The position numbers and the translations under genes were made by a program. From Clostridia bacterium (GTDB lineage Bacteria > Bacillota > Clostridia > Oscillospirales > CAG-272), in contig JAFTCT010000008.1 of assembly GCA_017454525.1 (NCBI GenBank), positions 1 through 34,193 on the forward strand: a stretch of DNA of 34,193 bases, given 5' to 3'. Shown in pieces: positions 23,914 to 31,929 of this stretch (positions within the stretch are counted from its first letter, which is position 1; the number at the start of each line of letters is the position of its first letter). The notes under the pieces are model-generated. The model made no database searches, had not been told where the DNA came from, and saw nothing but the letters and a program-made list of their open reading frames with translations.

Positions 23914-24168
23914 AGCGGCGGCGGTCCGTCGGGTGCGCCTCCGCGATATCGGTAAAATGTGAAATAAGGCCATGCATCTTCGATGTATGGTCGGCTCGGT
24001 ATGCGGCGAAGCGGGTCCTGCGCAATTCGTCCCCGTGAACCATGTCAGGTGGGGAACCAAGCAGCATTAAGCGGTCAGGCGGATGTGCCGCAGACAGCCT
24101 GTTTTCAAGCGTATCGGCGCATACATCCGCGGGGTGCATGGTCTTATTTTGCGTTTTACCGTTTTTTT
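23914..24168 (+). ncRNA. ffs: Signal recognition particle RNA, long (Alu-containing) form
   Basis: The apical domain that binds Ffh is recognisable at 24036-24074: CCATGTCAGGTGGGGAACC followed by AAGCAGCA, with a GGAA tetraloop. The long helix is supported by pairing of 23951-23977 with 24134-24160, and the end by a run of seven T (24162-24168). Part of the 5' strand could instead form the hairpin 23970-23990, so the exact fold is open. The 5' part (23915-23950) is GC-rich as in an Alu domain. Length of about 255 nt agrees with the Bacillus-type scRNA (about 271 nt). The position directly upstream of dnaX is the usual Firmicutes arrangement. Confidence 0.92.
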
Positions 24169-24186
24169 GAGGAAGGGGGAAGTTCC

Positions 24187-25818
24187 GTGCATCAGGCGCT
24201 GTACAGAAAATACCGTCCGGCGGCGTTTTCGGACGTGGTGGGGCAAACGCACATCACGTCGGTTTTGCGTTACCAGGTCAAGGAAGGCAGGACCAGTCAC
24301 GCGTATCTCTTCTGCGGCAGCAGGGGAACGGGGAAGACCACCTGCGCCAAGATCCTTGCCAAAGCGGTCAACTGCCTGGATCCCGTGAACGGCGACCCCT
24401 GCGGTAAATGCGAGAACTGCCTTGCGATCGAAAACGGTTCCGCGTCCGACGTGACCGAAATGGACGCGGCGTCCAACACGGGCGTCGACTACATCCGCGA
24501 TATCAAGGATGAGGTCATGTACGCGCCGTCGATGCTCAAGAACCGTATCTATATCATCGACGAGGTGCACATGCTCTCACCCGGCGCCTTCAACGCGCTT
24601 CTGAAAACGCTGGAGGAACCGCCTTCTCACGTTGTATTCATTCTTGCGACGACCGAGATGCAGAAGATCCCCGCGACCATTCTGTCGCGCTGTCAGCGCT
24701 TTGAATTCAAACGCATCTCCGCGGACGTGATCTCTGCGCGTCTTTCCTATATCGCCGAAAAAGAAGGGATCGAGCTGGAAGACGACGCGGCGCGTCTGAT
24801 CGCGCGGGCGGCGCAGGGCGGAATGCGCGACGCGATCTCGCTGCTCGAACTGTGCAGCGCGGACGGCGGAAAGGTCACAACGAAACGCGTCGAGGAGCTT
24901 TCGGGCGGCGTGGGAAGAAAAACGTCGGAGGATGCCGTGCGCGCGATCGCCGACCGCAGCGGAAGAGCGATCTTCGATATCGTTGCCTCGATCTACGCAT
25001 CGACCGGCGATCTTTCGGTCTTCATCTCGGAACTGATCGGTTACTACCGCGATATGACGGTCTACAAGACCGTAAAGGATATGCCGGAGCAGGAGCTTCG
25101 CAGGGAGATCCTCGACCTCACCGAGGGCGAATTCGAGGTATTGAGAGAATTATCCGACCGCTTCCGGTATGAAACGCTTCTGTATCATTCCTCGATCCTC
25201 GAAAAGGCGCTTCCGCAGATCGTCGGAAGCGTGGGAATGTCGGGCAGGATCGCAGCGGAACTCGCGCTGCTCCGTCTGACCGTACCAAAGCTCGACGCAA
25301 CGCCCGAAGCGCTGCTTGACAGGATCTCAAAGCTTGAAGAGGCGCTGCTCTACGCGAAAGCGCCGGCGTGCGGCGTTTCCGCAAAGCCGGATCTGCCCGC
25401 CCGGGAAACGCCGCAGTCGGAACCGGTCAGAAACCAGGCGGGACCTTTCGTCTATGAGCAGAAGGATCCTGCGGAACAAAGCGTCAAGCAGAAATCCGGT
25501 CCGGCGCCGGACGGCGCTCCGGAGACGCCTCGGACAAGGAAAGTGATCGGGAATTTCGTCGACGTGATCCGCGCGTATGAAGCGACGTCGCCCTCCTCCT
25601 CCGCCTGGCTTTCGGGCGCCGCGGCGTACGACCTCGGCGACGGCACGGTCGAGGTGGTACTGAGTAACGCGCTGTCGCTGCAGATGCTCAAAAGAGAACG
25701 CGCCGAGGAGGCGCTCGCCGCGATCATATTCAGCGAATGCTCGATCAATGCGCGCGTCGTCTTTACGGTGGCTCCCGACGATAAACCGAAAACGAAGAAT
25801 CTTTTTGATCTTGATTGA
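24187..25818 (+). CDS. dnaX: DNA polymerase III subunit gamma/tau
   Basis: DnaX is the clamp-loader ATPase of the replisome. The 543-residue product has the start HQALYRKYRPAAFSDVVGQ, Walker A GSRGTGKTT (about 45-53), a four-cysteine zinc site in CLDPVNGDPCGKCENC, DEVH (Walker B), the SRC sensor/arginine finger in ILSRCQRFEFKRI, a Pro-rich linker (about 400-460) and a C-terminal domain. I chose GTG 24187 with GAGGAAGGGGG upstream; the open frame reaching back to 23983 lies inside the SRP RNA. No obvious frameshift signal for separate gamma and tau forms was seen. Confidence 0.95.
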   Translation: MHQALYRKYRPAAFSDVVGQTHITSVLRYQVKEGRTSHAYLFCGSRGTGKTTCAKILAKAVNCLDPVNGDPCGKCENCLAIENGSASDVTEMDAASNTGVDYIRDIKDEVMYAPSMLKNRIYIIDEVHMLSPGAFNALLKTLEEPPSHVVFILATTEMQKIPATILSRCQRFEFKRISADVISARLSYIAEKEGIELEDDAARLIARAAQGGMRDAISLLELCSADGGKVTTKRVEELSGGVGRKTSEDAVRAIADRSGRAIFDIVASIYASTGDLSVFISELIGYYRDMTVYKTVKDMPEQELRREILDLTEGEFEVLRELSDRFRYETLLYHSSILEKALPQIVGSVGMSGRIAAELALLRLTVPKLDATPEALLDRISKLEEALLYAKAPACGVSAKPDLPARETPQSEPVRNQAGPFVYEQKDPAEQSVKQKSGPAPDGAPETPRTRKVIGNFVDVIRAYEATSPSSSAWLSGAAAYDLGDGTVEVVLSNALSLQMLKRERAEEALAAIIFSECSINARVVFTVAPDDKPKTKNLFDLD

Positions 25819-25835
25819 AGAAAGGAAAGAATATA

Positions 25836-26186
25836 ATGAAAGCGAGATTACCTCAGGGATACGGCGGCGGACCGCAGAATATGAACGCGATGCTCCGTCA
25901 GGCGCAGAAGATGCAGGAACAGATGGAGCAGCTTCAAGCGGAACTGGATGAGAGAGAATACGAGGTGCAGGCGGGCGGCGGCGCCGTGACGGTCCGCATC
26001 AACGGAAAAAAGGAGATCCTCTCGATCGGACTTGAGCCCGAAATCGTCGATCCGGACGACGTGGAGACTCTCTCCGATACTTTGGTTGCGGCGCTTAACG
26101 AGGCGATCCGCAAAGTGGAGAAGACCAACAGTGAAGAAATGTCAAAGATCACCGGCGGACTCAACGTTCCCGGCGGACTTTTCTGA
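25836..26186 (+). CDS. ebfC: YbaB/EbfC nucleoid-associated protein
   Basis: The 116-residue protein belongs to the YbaB/EbfC DNA-binding family: a Gly-rich start, the helix MLRQAQKMQEQMEQLQAEL, the segment GGGAVTVRINGKKEILSIGL and the end MSKITGGLNVPGGLF. These proteins bind DNA as tweezer-shaped dimers. ATG 25836 is preceded by GAAAGGAAAG, 17 bp after dnaX. The order dnaX-ebfC-recR is conserved across bacteria. Confidence 0.95.
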   Translation: MKARLPQGYGGGPQNMNAMLRQAQKMQEQMEQLQAELDEREYEVQAGGGAVTVRINGKKEILSIGLEPEIVDPDDVETLSDTLVAALNEAIRKVEKTNSEEMSKITGGLNVPGGLF

Positions 26187-26198
26187 CGGAGCGGCGGT

Positions 26199-26798
26199 AT
26201 GACGGAGTACCCGCTTCCTTTGGAACTGATGATCGAACAGTTGGGCAAACTCCCGGGCGTGGGCAAGAAAACCGCCGCGAAGTACGCCTTTAAACTGCTT
26301 TCGATGACTCCGGAAGATCTTGAACACTTTACGGCGGTCCTCCTTGAGGGGAAGCGGTCGATCAGATCCTGCCGGAAGTGCTTTAATCTGTGTACGGACG
26401 AACTCTGTCCCGTATGTCTTGATGAAGAGCGGAACAACGGTCAGATCTGCGTCGTCGAGGATTTCAAGACGCTGATGGCGATCGAACGCGCGCGCGGCTA
26501 TAAGGGCAGATTTCACGTGCTGGGCGGCGCGCTTTCACCGATCGACGGGATCGGACCGGATAAGCTTCATATTGCGGAGCTCGCCGCGCGCGTGAAGGAC
26601 GGCGAAGCGAAGGAGATCATCATCGCCACAAACCCGACGATCGAGGGCGAGGCGACGGCGATGTATCTGATGCGGCTGCTGAAGCCGCTCGGCGTGACGG
26701 TGACGCGCCTTGCGTACGGTATGCCGGTCGGCGCGGATCTTGAATACGCCGACGAAGTGACCCTTATGAAGGCCCTTGAGGGCAGAAAAGAAATATGA
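26199..26798 (+). CDS. recR: Recombination mediator RecR
   Basis: RecR acts with RecF/RecO to load RecA at gaps. The 199-residue product has the helix-hairpin-helix QLGKLPGVGKKTAAKYAF, a C4 zinc site CRKCFNLCTDELCPVC (about 58-73), a TOPRIM domain with VVEDFKTLMAIERA and ATNPTIEGEATAMYL, and the C-terminal LAYGMPVGADLEYADEVTL. It starts at ATG 26199, 12 bp after ebfC. Full length. Confidence 0.97.
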   Translation: MTEYPLPLELMIEQLGKLPGVGKKTAAKYAFKLLSMTPEDLEHFTAVLLEGKRSIRSCRKCFNLCTDELCPVCLDEERNNGQICVVEDFKTLMAIERARGYKGRFHVLGGALSPIDGIGPDKLHIAELAARVKDGEAKEIIIATNPTIEGEATAMYLMRLLKPLGVTVTRLAYGMPVGADLEYADEVTLMKALEGRKEI

Positions 26799-26814
26799 TT
26801 ATTGGGAGGCAATC

Positions 26815-27372
26815 ATGAATTACTATACCATGAATTTCGGCAGGCTCGAGCGTCATCTCCCGATCTGCAAAGTGACCGATACGCTGTATATCGCGGGATT
26901 CGTTCTTCTGGGCGATCCCGAGCTTTGTGTGGAATGCGCGAGCGAACTGCTGAAGCTTGCGCCCGAATACGATTACATCCTCACGGCGGAGGCAAAGGGC
27001 ATCCCGCTTGCGCACGAAATGGCGAAGCAGCACAACGACGACCGGTTCATGGTCGCGCGCAAGAGCCCGAAGCTCTATATGACCGGCGTGTTTGAAGTGG
27101 ACGTCCGCTCGATCACGACGGCGAGACGTCAGAAACTCTATCTCGATACCGCGGACGCGGCGATGCTGCGCGGTAAACGCGTACTGATCGTCGACGACGT
27201 GATCTCCACGGGAGAATCGCTGCGCGCTCTTGAGTACCTTGCCGAAAAAGCGGGCGGAAAGATCGTCGGCAAAATGGCGGTGTTGGGAGAGGGCGACGCG
27301 ATCGGCAGAAAGGATATCATCGCGCTGCAGCCGCTGCCGCTCTTCAATCCGGACGGAACGGTCAAAGAGTGA
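26815..27372 (+). CDS. Purine (adenine-type) phosphoribosyltransferase
   Basis: The 185-residue protein is a type I phosphoribosyltransferase. The PRPP loop is VLIVDDVISTGESLRAL (about 123-139), and VDVRSITTARRQKLYLD with MLRGKR before it resembles adenine phosphoribosyltransferase of Clostridia. The reaction would join a purine base and PRPP to the nucleotide, a salvage step. ATG 26815 is chosen because GGGAGG lies 5 bases upstream; the open frame 13 codons earlier overlaps recR. It may be co-transcribed with dnaX-ebfC-recR and is closed by a terminator at 27380-27425. The base preference is not certain. Confidence 0.82.
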   Translation: MNYYTMNFGRLERHLPICKVTDTLYIAGFVLLGDPELCVECASELLKLAPEYDYILTAEAKGIPLAHEMAKQHNDDRFMVARKSPKLYMTGVFEVDVRSITTARRQKLYLDTADAAMLRGKRVLIVDDVISTGESLRALEYLAEKAGGKIVGKMAVLGEGDAIGRKDIIALQPLPLFNPDGTVKE

Positions 27373-27379
27373 CGTCATA

Positions 27380-27425
27380 CCGGGACCGTTCTTCTTCAGA
27401 TCACAGAAACGGTTCCGGTATTTTT
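27380..27425 (+). terminator. Terminator after the phosphoribosyltransferase gene
   Basis: An 11-bp stem (27380-27390 with 27408-27418, one G-U pair) is followed by TATTTTT. Confidence 0.75.
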
Positions 27426-27452
27426 GTCCCGCCCGAGGCATATATATGCCTT

Positions 27453-28007
27453 ATGAGAAAGATAACGGCGGGAAAGTTGGTTTTCGGCGATCGGCAGATC
27501 TATATGGCGTGCGGATCGGCGGTCGGGATCGTCGCGGCGCTGCTCCTGAAGGAAACGCCCGGCATTTCCGATCTGGCGGGCGGATTCATGCACGCTTTTC
27601 CTGCGCACTTTTCTTTTCCGGCGTTGAGGAACGCCGTTCTGTGGCAGCTGCTGCCGGCTGTTCTGATTGCGCTGTCCGGAGGGATGCTCTTCGGACGCGC
27701 GCTTTGCACCGCGCTTCTTGCCGTACGCTGTATGCTCGACGGATTCGCGATCGTTTGCTTTTACAGGGCTGTCGGCGAACACGACGCGATCTTTTATATC
27801 GTCTGGATCTATCTTACGGTCTTCGAAGCGCTCGGCGTACTGTGTATGAATACGATGGCGCGGTTGGCGGAGATGTATCTGTCCGCCTGTCTTGACGGAA
27901 AGGGTCGTCCGGCGCTCGGACGGTATCTCGTCCACGAGGGCTTTTACTGCGGGCTGATCTTTGTGCTATACCTGATGCGCGGTACGGTCGTTCTGCTGTT
28001 TGGCTGA
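27453..28007 (+). CDS. Uncharacterised membrane protein with about five membrane segments
   Basis: This 184-residue hydrophobic protein has segments at about 17-33, 57-77 (LPAVLIALSGGMLFGRALC begins the second core), 83-97, 106-130 and 162-183. The Arg-Lys-rich N-terminus MRKITAGKLVF suggests a cytoplasmic start. I do not recognise the family; the size and topology are like SpoIIM, but the sequence match is weak. The chosen ATG 27453 has only GAGG 15 bases upstream. A perfect 14-base palindrome GGCATATATATGCC (27437-27450) sits between them and could hide the ribosome binding site. The next gene follows after 29 bp. Confidence 0.65.
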   Translation: MRKITAGKLVFGDRQIYMACGSAVGIVAALLLKETPGISDLAGGFMHAFPAHFSFPALRNAVLWQLLPAVLIALSGGMLFGRALCTALLAVRCMLDGFAIVCFYRAVGEHDAIFYIVWIYLTVFEALGVLCMNTMARLAEMYLSACLDGKGRPALGRYLVHEGFYCGLIFVLYLMRGTVVLLFG

Positions 28008-28036
28008 TCGGGCGCATAACGAAAGGAAGTTGAAGC

Positions 28037-29032
28037 GTGAAAAAGAGTAAATGGAACCTGTATAATCTTCTCAACCGCGATGTGGACAAGCCGGACGCCG
28101 AGGAGTCTAAGGACGTCGTCAAAATGAATTTCAAGGGGTTCTTCATTCTGTTTTTCAGAAAGTTCAACACCCTGGTCTGGACGAATATCCTCTTCGTCGT
28201 TTCTAATTTCCCCGTGTTTTTCGGTCTGACCCTCTTCGTGGGCGCGATCAACGATCTCTCCCTGACGCCGCAGCATCTGAGTTTTTCGAACATTTACGGC
28301 GCGCTCGCGGGGAAAAGCGCCGACCCGCTGTCCTCTGTCTGGTTCGCCGTTTCCTCGTCGCCGATCGTTGAGAACGAATTCAACAAACCGCTGCTCATCC
28401 TCTTTATCGCTCTGACGTGTCTCGTTCTGTTCACCTTCGGCTTTTCAAACGTCGGGAGCGCCTACCTCATGCGCAGCGCGATCCGCAGAAAGCCGATCTT
28501 CCTTGTCAAAGACTATTTCGGAGCGATCAGAAGGAACTGGAAGCAGGGACTGCTGCTCGGCATATTCGACCTGGTCTTCGCCGCCATCACCGTTTTTGAC
28601 GTGATGGTCTTCTTCAGGAACTATTCGTACGGTTTCTTTTACGTGATCGCCTTCTTTTTCACGCTCGGCGTGGCGCTTATTTATCTTTGCGCAAGACCGT
28701 ATATGTACCTGCTTTGCATCACCTTCGACCTGCCGTTCTTCAAACTCATCAAGAATTCGGTCATCTTCGCGTTTCTCGGGTTCAAGCGCAATATCCTTGC
28801 GATCATCGGTCAGGCGTTCATGATCTACGTGATCTTCCTTTTGATCTCCTCCGGATTGCTCGCGGCGCTCGGCGTGGTCCTGCCGATCATCCTCTACTTC
28901 GGCGTTGCGATGTTCATGAGTTACTACGCCGCGTATAAAGTCGTTGACAAGAATATGATCGAACCCTATTACGACGAAGACGGGAACCCGATCGGAGAAG
29001 AGAACAAGACGCTTCCGGACGCTTCCGAATAA
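28037..29032 (+). CDS. YesL/DUF624 family membrane protein
   Basis: The 331-residue protein has six or so membrane segments and the DUF624 (YesL) layout: a soluble N-terminus LYNLLNRDVDKPDAEESKD, a segment near LVWTNILFVVSNFPVFFG, another after the loop near 110-140, a cytoplasmic stretch AIRRNWKQGLLLGIFDLVF, and C-terminal segments with YAAYKVVDKNMI. YesL-family genes often occur with sugar transporters in Bacillus and Clostridia, but their role is not known. It starts at GTG 28037 with AAAGGAAG upstream and ends at a terminator at 29037-29087. Confidence 0.8.
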   Translation: MKKSKWNLYNLLNRDVDKPDAEESKDVVKMNFKGFFILFFRKFNTLVWTNILFVVSNFPVFFGLTLFVGAINDLSLTPQHLSFSNIYGALAGKSADPLSSVWFAVSSSPIVENEFNKPLLILFIALTCLVLFTFGFSNVGSAYLMRSAIRRKPIFLVKDYFGAIRRNWKQGLLLGIFDLVFAAITVFDVMVFFRNYSYGFFYVIAFFFTLGVALIYLCARPYMYLLCITFDLPFFKLIKNSVIFAFLGFKRNILAIIGQAFMIYVIFLLISSGLLAALGVVLPIILYFGVAMFMSYYAAYKVVDKNMIEPYYDEDGNPIGEENKTLPDASE

Positions 29033-29036
29033 TAGA

Positions 29037-29087
29037 AAACCGACTGTCATACGCCTCTTCGGAACGGGCGGACGACAGTCGGTTTTT
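29037..29087. terminator. Bidirectional terminator
   Basis: AAAACCGACTGTC (29037-29049) pairs with GACAGTCGGTTTT (29074-29086). T-runs lie on both strands, between convergent genes. Confidence 0.85.
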
Positions 29088-29123
29088 CGTCTTATTTACT
29101 GCAAGCGGGCAAAAATGTCTTTT

Positions 29124-29738
29124 TCAGGTCTTGTAAACCGACAGCGAGTCTGCAAGACCTCTTGCCAGGTTCTTGATATCGAGTGAAGAGGTGTTGATCA
29201 TCAGGTCGTAATGCCCTGGATCGTCCCATTTTCTGCCTGAGAAATAACGGTAGTATTTCGCGCGCTCGCGGTCGATCTCGGAAATGTGCCGCAGCAATTG
29301 CTTTTCGGTCATTTTCTCAAGCCCGTCGGCTTTGAGACGGCAGCGCGCGAGTTTGCTTTCGGTATCCGCGTATACAAAGATGCGGAAGGGCTTCCGGTCC
29401 TCGAGGATATAGTCCGCGCAGCGCCCGATGATCACGCAGTCGTTCTCCTTCGCGAGATCCTTGATGAGCGCGTGCTGTTCCTTATAGAGTCCTTCGTTCA
29501 TGTCGACGGGCGCCGGGACGTTCGACAGAAAACTGCGCCCGATGGTGATGGGGTAATAGACGATCGGCTTGTGCTCAACGATGCTGTTGACGTATTCCAC
29601 GGCGAGACCGCTGCGTTTGGACAACTCTGTGATGATCTCGTTGTCGTAATAGGCGATCCCGAGATTTTCCGCGAGCCGTTTTCCGAGTTCTCTTCCGCCG
29701 CTGCCGAACTGACGGTTGACGGTAATGATCAGTGACAT
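29124..29738 (-). CDS. Cytidylate-kinase-like protein
   Basis: The 204-residue protein is of the cytidylate-kinase-like family that is common in Firmicutes. The P-loop is unusual: TVNRQFGSGGRELGKRLAE, with GSGGRE instead of GxxGxGK. Further features are YYDNEIITELSKRSG, a DCVIIGRCADYIL strand and FVYADTESKLARC. The nucleotide substrate is not established for this group; CMP kinase activity is a family-based guess. It starts at ATG 29738 after AAGGAGG and lies 18 bp downstream of the Rrf2 regulator on the same strand, probably one operon. Confidence 0.85.
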   Translation of the reverse strand: MSLIITVNRQFGSGGRELGKRLAENLGIAYYDNEIITELSKRSGLAVEYVNSIVEHKPIVYYPITIGRSFLSNVPAPVDMNEGLYKEQHALIKDLAKENDCVIIGRCADYILEDRKPFRIFVYADTESKLARCRLKADGLEKMTEKQLLRHISEIDRERAKYYRYFSGRKWDDPGHYDLMINTSSLDIKNLARGLADSLSVYKT

Positions 29739-29756
29739 TGTCAGACCTCCTTGATC

Positions 29757-30152
29757 TCACATGAGATCGCTCAGTTTTTTTGAGTAAAAAAAGTCTTTTA
29801 CGTATTTATCGTATTCCTTCCAGAGGGGAAGCGTGCGGCACTTCTCGGCGCGCGGGCATTTTTCGGCGTTCTCGGCAAGGCAGGCGACGGCGTTCATCGG
29901 TCCTTCCGAAAGAAAGAGGATCTCTCCCACCGTGTAGTCCTCGGGCTTCCGGCAGAGGGCGTATCCGCCGCCTTTACCGCTGACGCCTTTGACAAGTCCG
30001 CCTTTTACCAGATCTTTGACGATGATCTCCAGATACTTCTTTGAGATCTCCTGCCGCTGTGCAATATCCTTCAGCGGGATCGCTTTTTCGGCTGAGTGCT
30101 CCGCTAAATCGAGCATTATGCGCAGCGCATAACGGCCTTTCGTTGAAATCAT
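29757..30152 (-). CDS. iscR: Rrf2-family (IscR-like) regulator
   Basis: The 131-residue protein has the winged helix of Rrf2 regulators: STKGRYALRIMLDLA, then KKYLEIIVKDLVKGGLVKGVSGKGGGYAL. A three-cysteine motif follows, CLAENAEKCPRAEKC (C-x7-C-x5-C), which should bind an Fe-S cluster, as in IscR (C-x5-C-x5-C there, so spacing differs). It would act as a sensor of Fe-S status. ATG 30152 is preferred over an in-frame GTG (30164) because AGGTGGG lies 7 bases upstream of the ATG. It diverges from iscS, whose promoter carries a matching dyad. CymR-type cysteine control is the alternative because cysK is in the target operon. Confidence 0.88.
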   Translation of the reverse strand: MISTKGRYALRIMLDLAEHSAEKAIPLKDIAQRQEISKKYLEIIVKDLVKGGLVKGVSGKGGGYALCRKPEDYTVGEILFLSEGPMNAVACLAENAEKCPRAEKCRTLPLWKEYDKYVKDFFYSKKLSDLM

Positions 30153-30177
30153 CGGGCATCCCACCTTTCTTTTACAT

Positions 30178-30207
30178 AGTATATCACAAGGTAAATGGGT
30201 AAATCAA
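30178..30207 (-). promoter_or_regulatory. Promoter of the Rrf2 operon
   Basis: TTGATT (30207-30202), 18 bp, TATACT (30183-30178) on the minus strand. The spacer holds a tandem ATTTACC repeat. Confidence 0.6.
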
Positions 30208-30253
30208 GTGGCAAAAACAAAAAAATCACAAAATTAAAAAAAATTATTCAAAA

Positions 30254-30279
30254 ACCTATTGACTTGATAGGCAATTGGT
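30254..30279 (+). promoter_or_regulatory. Candidate Rrf2/IscR operator
   Basis: ACCTATTGAC (30254-30263) and GGCAATTGGT (30270-30279) form a dyad matching at 8 of 10 positions with a 6-bp centre. It covers the -35 of the iscS promoter, the typical repressor position, and has the roughly 25-bp span of IscR sites. Confidence 0.6.
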
Positions 30280-30287
30280 AGTATAAT
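30259..30287 (+). promoter_or_regulatory. Promoter of iscS-iscU-cysK
   Basis: TTGACT (30259-30264), 17 bp, TATAAT (30282-30287); predicted start near 30294, 22 bp ahead of the ATG. Confidence 0.85.
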
Positions 30288-30315
30288 GCCTGCAGAAGAA
30301 AGGAAGGTGAGCGAA

Positions 30316-31500
30316 ATGATCTATGCCGACAACGCCGCAACGACGAAAATGAGCAGTGCGGCGATCGCGGCGATGATGCCGTATATTACCGAATACTACG
30401 GCAATCCTTCCAGTCTGTACCTCGCGGGACAGAAGGCGAAGGAAGCGATCGAGCGCGCACGCGAAAGCGTCGCACGATGTATCGGCGCGCAGCCCCGCGA
30501 GATCCTCTTCACTTCCGGCGGCTCGGAGAGCGACAATCAGGCGATACTGTCCGCCGCCATGATCGGAAAAAAGCAGGGCAAACGTCATATCGTTTCCGAT
30601 CCGATCGAGCACCACGCTGTTCTGCATACCCTGAAGAAACTTGAGAAAGAGGGCTTTGAGATCACGTTCCTCCCGGTTTACGGAGAGGGCGTCGTGAGGG
30701 CGGAGGATCTGAAAAACGCTGTCCGGGACGACACCTGTCTTGTGACGGTCATGTACGCCAACAACGAGATCGGTACAATACAGCCGATCGGTGAGATCGG
30801 CAGATTCTGCAGAGAACGCGGGATCCTGTTCCATACAGACGCCGTGCAGGCGGTCGGACATATCCCCGTGGACGTTGTAAAGGACGGCGTCGATCTGCTT
30901 TCGGCGTCCGCGCACAAATTCCACGGACCGAAGGGGGTGGGATTCCTGTACGCGAAACGCGGGATACCGTTGTCCAATCTGATCGAGGGCGGCGCGCAGG
31001 AGCGCGGAAAACGCGCGGGGACCGAAAACGTGCCGGGGATCGTCGCAGCGGCGGCTGCGCTTGAGGAATCTGCGGCAAAAATGGAAGAGAACGCACGGAA
31101 ACTGTCCGCGCTTCGCGACCGGCTGATCTGCGGACTGTCGGAAATATCGCATTCGGCGCTCAACGGAGACGCGCATAAACGTCTGCCCTCGAACGTGAAC
31201 TTCTGCTTTGAAGGGATAGAGGGCGAATCGCTGCTTTTACTGCTTGACGACAAGGGCATCTGCGCGTCCTCGGGGTCCGCTTGTACCTCCGGATCGCTTG
31301 ATCCGAGTCACGTTCTGCTCGCCATCGGCAGAGTTCACGACGTGGCGCACGGCTCTTTGAGATTGACGCTCGGAGAAGACGCCGATACGGAGGACGTCGA
31401 TTATATCATCCGTTCCGTGAAGGAAGTCGTGGAGCGGCTGCGCGGTTTTTCGCCGGTCTGGCGCGATCTGACGTCGGGCAAAAAGCCGTTCATTCTGTAA
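30316..31500 (+). CDS. iscS: Cysteine desulfurase
   Basis: The 394-residue PLP enzyme takes sulfur from cysteine for Fe-S assembly. The PLP lysine is Lys201 in SAHKFHGPKG, and the catalytic cysteine is Cys323 in SSGSACTSGS, in the flexible loop of the IscS/NifS type. Substrate and cofactor residues appear in NNEIGTIQPI and in IEHHAVLHTL. It starts at ATG 30316 after GGAAGG; an in-frame ATG at 30286 would lie within the promoter. iscU follows after 10 bp, so the donor and scaffold are paired. It is probably regulated by the divergent Rrf2 protein. Confidence 0.96.
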   Translation: MIYADNAATTKMSSAAIAAMMPYITEYYGNPSSLYLAGQKAKEAIERARESVARCIGAQPREILFTSGGSESDNQAILSAAMIGKKQGKRHIVSDPIEHHAVLHTLKKLEKEGFEITFLPVYGEGVVRAEDLKNAVRDDTCLVTVMYANNEIGTIQPIGEIGRFCRERGILFHTDAVQAVGHIPVDVVKDGVDLLSASAHKFHGPKGVGFLYAKRGIPLSNLIEGGAQERGKRAGTENVPGIVAAAAALEESAAKMEENARKLSALRDRLICGLSEISHSALNGDAHKRLPSNVNFCFEGIEGESLLLLLDDKGICASSGSACTSGSLDPSHVLLAIGRVHDVAHGSLRLTLGEDADTEDVDYIIRSVKEVVERLRGFSPVWRDLTSGKKPFIL

Positions 31501-31510
31501 GGAGGAAGAA

Positions 31511-31900
31511 ATGGCGCTGTATAGTGAAAAGGTGATGGATCATTTCCGCAATCCGCGCAACGTCGGCGTGATCGAAGACGCCGACGGCGTCGGGGAAGTC
31601 GGAAACGCAAAGTGCGGAGACATCATGAAGATGTATCTGAAGATCGATAACGATACCGTCACGGACGTCAAATTTGAAACCTTCGGCTGCGCGAGCGCCG
31701 TGGCGTCCAGTTCCATGGCGACCGAACTCATCAAGGGAAAGCCGGTCTCGGAAGTGATGCGGTTGACGAACAAGGCGGTCGCGGAGGCGCTCGACGGTCT
31801 GCCGGACTACAAAATGCACTGTTCGGTGCTGGCGGAAGAGGCGATCGCAAAAGCGCTGGAGGATTATTTTTCAAAGCATCCCGAAAAGAGAATACAATAA
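31511..31900 (+). CDS. iscU: Fe-S cluster scaffold IscU (NifU-like)
   Basis: IscU is the scaffold on which IscS-derived sulfur and iron form [2Fe-2S] clusters. The 129-residue protein keeps the three ligand cysteines, Cys35 in NAKCGD, Cys60 in TFGCAS and Cys104 in KMHCSVL, and Asp37. The start YSEKVMDHFRNPRN is characteristic of the family. ATG 31511 lies 10 bp after iscS with AAGGAGG overlapping the iscS stop. hscA, hscB and fdx of proteobacterial isc operons are absent, as is usual in Clostridia. Confidence 0.96.
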   Translation: MALYSEKVMDHFRNPRNVGVIEDADGVGEVGNAKCGDIMKMYLKIDNDTVTDVKFETFGCASAVASSSMATELIKGKPVSEVMRLTNKAVAEALDGLPDYKMHCSVLAEEAIAKALEDYFSKHPEKRIQ

Positions 31901-31929
31901 TTTAAACAATATTTAAGGAGAATAGAACA

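Noticed and set aside
23983..24186. N-terminal extension of dnaX
   Set aside because: It lies within the SRP RNA, and the DnaX family starts at HQALYRKYRP with a good ribosome binding site at GTG 24187.
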